A DNA stretch of 64,000 bases, from positions 1,054,001 through 1,118,000 of the forward strand of contig JADJJR010000001.1 of assembly GCA_016706425.1 (NCBI GenBank), in the 5' to 3' direction. The notes beneath the pieces were generated by a model. That model searched no databases, was not told the origin of the DNA, and was given only the letters and a program-made list of their open reading frames with translations. Shown in pieces: positions 59,755-64,000 of this stretch. The stretch comes from Elusimicrobiota bacterium. GTDB taxonomy: Bacteria > Elusimicrobiota > Elusimicrobia > FEN-1173. Position numbers and translations under genes: made by a program. Every line of letters begins with the position of its first letter. Position 1 is the stretch's first letter.

Positions 59755-60830
59755 TGGGCCACCCGCTGACGGTACAAGCCCAACCCCAACAGCGCCGTGA
59801 CGCCGTTGGCGATCCACAACGCGGGCGCCGCCGGGAGGGTGTTCCGCTCGGCCAAATTCATCCCCATCACGAGCAACAGGTAGTAGACAAAAATGACAAC
59901 GATGGCCGCGCCGAAGCCGACGCCCCGTCCGCCGCGCTCCAACGTCATGCCCAGCGGGATCCCGATCAACGCCAGGGCGATGGGCGCGAAGGCCAAGGCG
60001 AACCGGAGGTGGAACTCGGACTGGATTTCGCCTGCGGGTTGGCCCCGCGCGCGCCGCGCGATGATTTCCCGACGCAGTTCGGTTCCCGTGTATTCGCGCC
60101 AACCGCGGTCGCGGGGCAGGGCCTCGGGCCGCAGGGGAACCCCCAGGTCGTATTCCCGAAATTCCAAGTGCAAAAATTCATCGGGTTTGTCGGCCGAGAC
60201 GCGCTCCATTTGCCCATCGGTCAAGCGCAGCGTCAGGCGGTCCGGGCCGGTGTCCACCCGCCCGCTCCCCGCGTGGATGCGCTCGGTGGCGTCGGGGAAA
60301 ACGCGGTAGAGCCAAACATTTCTTAAAACGCGGTGGTCTTTGGCCACCTCTTCGGCGTAAAGGCGGATGTTTTGGACCGCGAAAAACCGGCGGGGCTCCA
60401 TTTGCACCAGGGGGTCCGTGCTGGCGATTTTGTGGTAGAGGGTTCGAAATCGCCCCATGGCGGCGGGGGTGAGGCGCGTGTTAAAGGGGATCAACAACAG
60501 TCCCAGCAACAGGGCGAAGGCGAGCGGGGGCCAAAGGATTTGTCGGAACGACAAGCCGCTGGCCCGCAGGGCCAGGATTTCGTTGTCTTCGGATAGGCGG
60601 CCGAAGGTCAACAGACAGGCCAGCAGGATCGACATGGGGACGCTCAGGCTCATGATGGTGGGAAGGAACAAAAAAAAGATTTGAAGGGACAAACTCAATC
60701 CAACGCCTTTGTTCACCAGCAAATCGATCAAATCGAAGATTTTGTCCAAGAGGAGGACGCCGGAAAACAAAGAAAGGCCGAAGGCGAACGGGGGTAAAAA
60801 TTGGCGCAACAAATAACGGGCCAAAGTCAT
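59751..60830 (-). CDS. LptF/LptG family permease (YjgP/YjgQ), first gene
   Basis: A 359-residue protein. The ATG at 60830 (MTLARYLLRQFLPPFAFGLSLFSGVLLLDKIFDLIDLL) is preferred over an in-frame ATG at 60929, whose extra 33 residues are polar and unlike the family. The family region SVPMSILLACLLTFGRLSEDNEILALRASGLSFRQI, a periplasmic domain and the end FAPIALALIGIPLGMTLERGGRGVGFGAAIVVI are present. Together with the downstream gene it supplies the two permease halves for LPS extraction from the inner membrane. Confidence 0.88.
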   Translation of the reverse strand: MTLARYLLRQFLPPFAFGLSLFSGVLLLDKIFDLIDLLVNKGVGLSLSLQIFFLFLPTIMSLSVPMSILLACLLTFGRLSEDNEILALRASGLSFRQILWPPLAFALLLGLLLIPFNTRLTPAAMGRFRTLYHKIASTDPLVQMEPRRFFAVQNIRLYAEEVAKDHRVLRNVWLYRVFPDATERIHAGSGRVDTGPDRLTLRLTDGQMERVSADKPDEFLHLEFREYDLGVPLRPEALPRDRGWREYTGTELRREIIARRARGQPAGEIQSEFHLRFALAFAPIALALIGIPLGMTLERGGRGVGFGAAIVVIFVYYLLLVMGMNLAERNTLPAAPALWIANGVTALLGLGLYRQRVAQ

Positions 60831-60884
60831 GACGCGATTATATAATTTCGACGGCCCCCCGTCGGATTCCGGCTGATTTTTCAA

Positions 60885-60913
60885 TTGAAATCCATTCCGG
60901 CTTAACTTATGCT
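60885..60913 (+). promoter_or_regulatory. Sigma70-like promoter of the SprA-like gene
   Basis: TTGAAA (60885-60890) and TATGCT (60908-60913) are separated by 17 bases. Transcription would begin near 60920, about 40 bases before the ATG, with AAAGGA as ribosome site. It diverges from the lptF/lptG operon. Confidence 0.6.
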
Positions 60914-60959
60914 TAATGGCCGTGGCCAAACCGTTGCTTAAAGGAAATTAAAGGACACC

Positions 60960-63900
60960 ATGCGTTCCCCTCACGCTCACATCCGAAATCTCGCCACGAG
61001 GTGGGGCGCTGTTTTGCTGTGTTGGGGGGCGGCCGGGGCGGGCGCGTTCGAGCCGCGTTTTTCCGATTTGTCCATTGAAGAGTCCTTGGGGGGCGCGCCC
61101 GCGCCCCCGATCGAGGGGGGGCTGTTCGATTTCAACCCCGCCGCCTGGGACCGGCTCTGGGAATCCGCCGCGCGGACCGCGCCCCCCATTGTTCACACGA
61201 GCACGAAAACCGCCCAACCCCTCCCCGCACCGGAAAACGCCCCCGGGTTCACGGTGGACCTGCCCTACGAATCCGGCCTGTCGATTTCCGGCCGCAAACT
61301 GATCGCCCTCAAATTGCAACAGACCCGCCGGAAAAGCGCGAAGCGGGCCGAGGAGTTGGGTGTTCCGCAGAGCCAGTCCGACGTGGAAATGAAACAGGAA
61401 CTCCAGGTGCGCATCAAGGGGCAGGTGGGGCGAAAAATTACCGTCAACGTCGACTTCGACGACACGAAAGACGACAAAAGGGATATTTCCGTCGTCTACA
61501 CCGGCGACCCGGAGGAGTTCGTTCAGGAGGCGGCTTTCGGGGACATCACTCTTTCCCTTCCCGCCACGGAATTCGTGTCCTACTCCAAGCAGCTCTTCGG
61601 CGTGCGAACCCGCCTCAAGTACAAAAACGCCCAGTTGTTGGCCATCGGGAGCCGCACCAAAGGCACGACGGAAACCAAGCGGTTCAACGGGGCGACGCGC
61701 TTCGAGCGGCGCATCATCCGCGATGTGGATTTTGTGAAAAAGCAATACTACGACGTGGCCTTCACCACCCGCGCCATCCGCATCGGGACCGAAATTGTTT
61801 ACCGGGACGACCGCCTGGCCACGAACGATGTGACGGTCACGACACTCACCGCGGTGGACTTCGGCGCGCCGGCGGTTCAATACGTGGACGGACGGTTCGA
61901 CCGGTTGAAGCCGGGTGACGATTACGTCGTGGATTACGCGCGCGGCGTCCTGCAATTCAAGCGTCGGACGGACGACAACGCCGTCTACGCCATCGATTAT
62001 CGTTTCAACGACGACGGGTCCCTGTTGTCCAATCTGGGAGCGGTGGGGCCCAAGATCGTTAAAACCCAAAGCGATCAGCCCCTATCGCTCGACCCCGCCG
62101 AAATCGGTTATCGGCGGGAGCTGAAAACCTTCTACCAACTCGGGAACATAAAAATCGTCCGGGACAACGGTCGGGGCAACTTTATTCTTCGAACCATCGA
62201 CCTCAACCAGCGGGACCTGTTGATCCAAATGAGCACCTCCACGGAGAGCGGGACCCCCAGCGGGGAAGTGCTGGAGTACCCCAACACCCTGGACGTGGAC
62301 TTTGACCAGGGGGTGTTCAACATCGCTTTGACCTCGGCGGTGGCCGACCCGCAACTTTACGGGCCTTCGCCGACGCCAAAATTCAGTTTTTTGACGGAAT
62401 ACCGTTACCGGTTGCGCGATTACCAACTGCGGCCCAACATCGTGTTCGGCAGCGAACGGGTGTCGATAAACGGGCGGACGCTCAAAAGCGATGTCGATTA
62501 CTTCATCGCCTACGATATCGGTCTTTTGCAATTCTTTAACGACGACCAGCTGGACGAAAACAGCCAAATCGAGGTCACCTACGACTACGCGCCCTTCGGC
62601 GGCCAACTGGGGCAGACCCTGGTGGGCACCCGGTTCGATCTGGGGATCGTCCCGGGACGGTTCCAGGCCGGGTCGACTTTCCTTTACACCTTCGCCCCCA
62701 AAACCCAAATCATCCCGGACATCCGATCCGCCCCCTCGAGCCTCATGGTTTTGGAGGCCGACGGAAAAGTCAGCGACCTGCGACTGCCTTTGACCCCCGC
62801 GAAGCTGAACCTCACGGCCGAGGTGGCCCAGTCCCGGGAAAACCCCAACCTGTTCGGGAAGGCCCTGATCGATTCCATGGAAGGGATCGCCCAGGAGGAC
62901 GCGGTGTCCTTGCAGGACGACGCTTGGATTTATGGGGTCAACCCAGCCGGTTACGCCCCGCCGACCCGGCCCAGCTCCTTCGTCCTCGTTCGGGACGAGG
63001 ACGAGCCGTTGCGCAACGTCGTCGGGGTCAGCGCCGATGTGAGCGAGGACGAGCAACTGCGCGTTTTGCGGGTGGATTACAACCTAGGGCAAGAACCCGG
63101 CGGCGGCGGGACGGACCCGGAGGAAAGTTCGCTCGTGCAGGCCATTTCCAAGGCCGGCCGTGATTTTTCCAAGAAAGTGTACATCGAGTTTTGGGTTCAG
63201 GGCGCTGGGGCGGGGGCTCAACCCGCGGATTTGGAAATCGACGCCGGGGCCTTCGCCGAGGACACTGACGGGGACGCGCTCCCGGGGAACCGTCCGGAAT
63301 CGGAGGACCTGAACTCCGACGGGACCTTGAACGAGGGCGAGGACATCGGCTGGCTCTACAACGCCCTCAGCGAAAACGAGCAGATCGGGGAGGACAACGG
63401 GCGCGTTGACACCGAGGATTTGGACGGCGACGGCGTGTTGCGCCCCGGTGACGCGCCCGCGCGGGCGGGGGTTCCCCTGTTGCGGTTGTCCGCGCTGCCG
63501 CCCGGCACCTCCATCACCAACCGCAACGGGCTGGACGATCCCGTCAACCATTTGGCCTTTGACGGATGGCGGTTCATCCGGATGCCGCTGGGCATCCTCC
63601 CGGCGGAACAGGACGCCTTTAAAGCCATCCGGCAGGTACGTTTGACTTTTCGCGCGCAAACCCCCTACACGGGGATCGTGGCCACCGGCACCGTGCGGGT
63701 GGGGAAGATCGCCTTTGTCGGCAACGCGTGGGAGACGCCCACCGTGAGCGGAGGGGCGACCATGAGCGTCGGGGCCGTGAACAACCTCGACAACCCGGAT
63801 TACGAAACTTTGCTCAACAACGGGCTCTTCGGCGACCTCTACGGGGACCAAGTGGAAAACCGCACCCGCGAACAGGCCCTGGAGCTCCGGTTCACGTTGC

Positions 63901-64000
63901 CGGTGGGCTCCACCGCGACCACCCGCACCGTCTACGGCGTTCCTCGGAATTTCTCTTCCCACAACGATCTGCGGTTTTTCTACCAAGCGCCGCCCGGATC
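60960..64000 (+). CDS. SprA-like secreted/outer-membrane protein (partial, runs off the window)
   Basis: An open frame from ATG 60960 continues to the window end (1013 codons, no stop). A signal peptide (about residues 1-30) is followed by ESGLSISGRKLIALKLQQTRRKS and KGQVGRKITVNVDFDDTKDDKRDISVVYTGDPEEFVQEAAFGDITLSLP. Tandem SprA-type units follow: DDYVVDYARGVLQFKRR, and DYFIAYDIGLLQFFNDDQLDENSQIEVTYDYAPFGGQLGQTLVGTRFDL. Near residue 640 NPNLFGKALIDSMEG replaces the DDFEG-like motif. Acidic, calcium-site-like DSDGTLNEGEDIGW and DLDGDGVLRPGD segments come after. SprA is the type IX secretion translocon of Bacteroidota; homology here is judged by eye from these patterns. Confidence 0.75.
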   Translation, partial: MRSPHAHIRNLATRWGAVLLCWGAAGAGAFEPRFSDLSIEESLGGAPAPPIEGGLFDFNPAAWDRLWESAARTAPPIVHTSTKTAQPLPAPENAPGFTVDLPYESGLSISGRKLIALKLQQTRRKSAKRAEELGVPQSQSDVEMKQELQVRIKGQVGRKITVNVDFDDTKDDKRDISVVYTGDPEEFVQEAAFGDITLSLPATEFVSYSKQLFGVRTRLKYKNAQLLAIGSRTKGTTETKRFNGATRFERRIIRDVDFVKKQYYDVAFTTRAIRIGTEIVYRDDRLATNDVTVTTLTAVDFGAPAVQYVDGRFDRLKPGDDYVVDYARGVLQFKRRTDDNAVYAIDYRFNDDGSLLSNLGAVGPKIVKTQSDQPLSLDPAEIGYRRELKTFYQLGNIKIVRDNGRGNFILRTIDLNQRDLLIQMSTSTESGTPSGEVLEYPNTLDVDFDQGVFNIALTSAVADPQLYGPSPTPKFSFLTEYRYRLRDYQLRPNIVFGSERVSINGRTLKSDVDYFIAYDIGLLQFFNDDQLDENSQIEVTYDYAPFGGQLGQTLVGTRFDLGIVPGRFQAGSTFLYTFAPKTQIIPDIRSAPSSLMVLEADGKVSDLRLPLTPAKLNLTAEVAQSRENPNLFGKALIDSMEGIAQEDAVSLQDDAWIYGVNPAGYAPPTRPSSFVLVRDEDEPLRNVVGVSADVSEDEQLRVLRVDYNLGQEPGGGGTDPEESSLVQAISKAGRDFSKKVYIEFWVQGAGAGAQPADLEIDAGAFAEDTDGDALPGNRPESEDLNSDGTLNEGEDIGWLYNALSENEQIGEDNGRVDTEDLDGDGVLRPGDAPARAGVPLLRLSALPPGTSITNRNGLDDPVNHLAFDGWRFIRMPLGILPAEQDAFKAIRQVRLTFRAQTPYTGIVATGTVRVGKIAFVGNAWETPTVSGGATMSVGAVNNLDNPDYETLLNNGLFGDLYGDQVENRTREQALELRFTLPVGSTATTRTVYGVPRNFSSHNDLRFFYQAPPG

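Noticed and set aside
60831..60929. A longer start for the first LptF/LptG permease, and a TATAAT at 60837-60842 on the minus strand
   Set aside because: The added residues are polar and not seen in the family. The TATAAT is only a few bases from the chosen ATG and has no -35, so it is more likely chance AT-rich sequence.
1..64000. CRISPR arrays, IS transposases, integrases or phage genes
   Set aside because: No regularly spaced repeats and no transposase or integrase motifs were seen; the only mobile-like signal is the non-coding element at 25776-25990.

Overview
The window is a high-GC, Gram-negative bacterial chromosome segment. LptF/LptG-type permeases, an Omp85-like barrel, a heptosyltransferase, a lipoprotein and a SprA-like surface protein all imply an outer membrane. 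The mix (SprA-like protein, EtfA with a ferredoxin domain, large surface-glycan loci) would fit an uncultured lineage such as Elusimicrobiota, but that placement is inference and not proven by any one gene. No rRNA, tRNA, CRISPR array or transposase gene was recognised.

Layout. (1) 1-13.2 kb: a tightly overlapping plus-strand operon for lipid-linked glycan assembly. It holds two TPR-tailed O-antigen ligase/polymerase-like proteins, two GT2 and one GT4 glycosyltransferases, two GT-C membrane glycosyltransferases, an AglD/LPG-synthase-like membrane protein, a WecA-type initiating transferase and an FAD oxidoreductase. (2) 13.2-20.2 kb: a fatty-acid/ribosome housekeeping operon, YceD-rpmF-plsX-fabH-fabD-fabG-acpP-fabF-rnc, opened by a consensus sigma70 promoter (TTGACA-N17-TATAAT). 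(3) 20.4-23.8 kb: acyl-CoA dehydrogenase-etfB-etfA, of the kind associated with flavin-based electron bifurcation. (4) 23.8-25.8 kb: lemA and two TPM-domain proteins, followed by about 470 bp of nested inverted repeats that look like a small non-autonomous mobile element. (5) 26.2-29.4 kb: a heptosyltransferase, a DUF2914 protein and two outer-membrane barrel-like proteins. (6) 29.5-36.7 kb: smc, a WecG/TagA glycosyltransferase, a DegT-type aminotransferase homologue that lacks the catalytic lysine, and murJ.

(7) 36.7-55.9 kb: a surface-sugar locus. NeuA, NeuB, NeuC and NeuD homologues, a CBS-aminotransferase fusion and a FlaA1/PglF-type 4,6-dehydratase together make a plausible route to CMP-legionaminic acid or a related nonulosonic acid through UDP-bacillosamine. 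Beside them are a Gfo/Idh oxidoreductase, a class III aminotransferase and an SDR that could form a further amino-sugar branch, an HpcH/HpaI aldolase, an asparagine synthetase, an acyltransferase, an initiating sugar transferase, an epimerase-phosphatase fusion and a nucleotidyltransferase. Between about 36.55 and 48.48 kb most genes carry single-base indels, often in short homopolymers, while their amino-acid motifs stay intact. The cause is either a low-quality stretch of assembly or very recent gene decay.

(8) 56.0-58.5 kb: metK-ahcY (S-adenosylmethionine cycle), closed by a strong intrinsic terminator. (9) 58.7-60.8 kb, minus strand: two LptF/LptG-type permeases. (10) 60.96 kb to the window end: the N-terminal 1013 residues of a SprA-like secreted protein that runs off the edge, with its own sigma70-like promoter.
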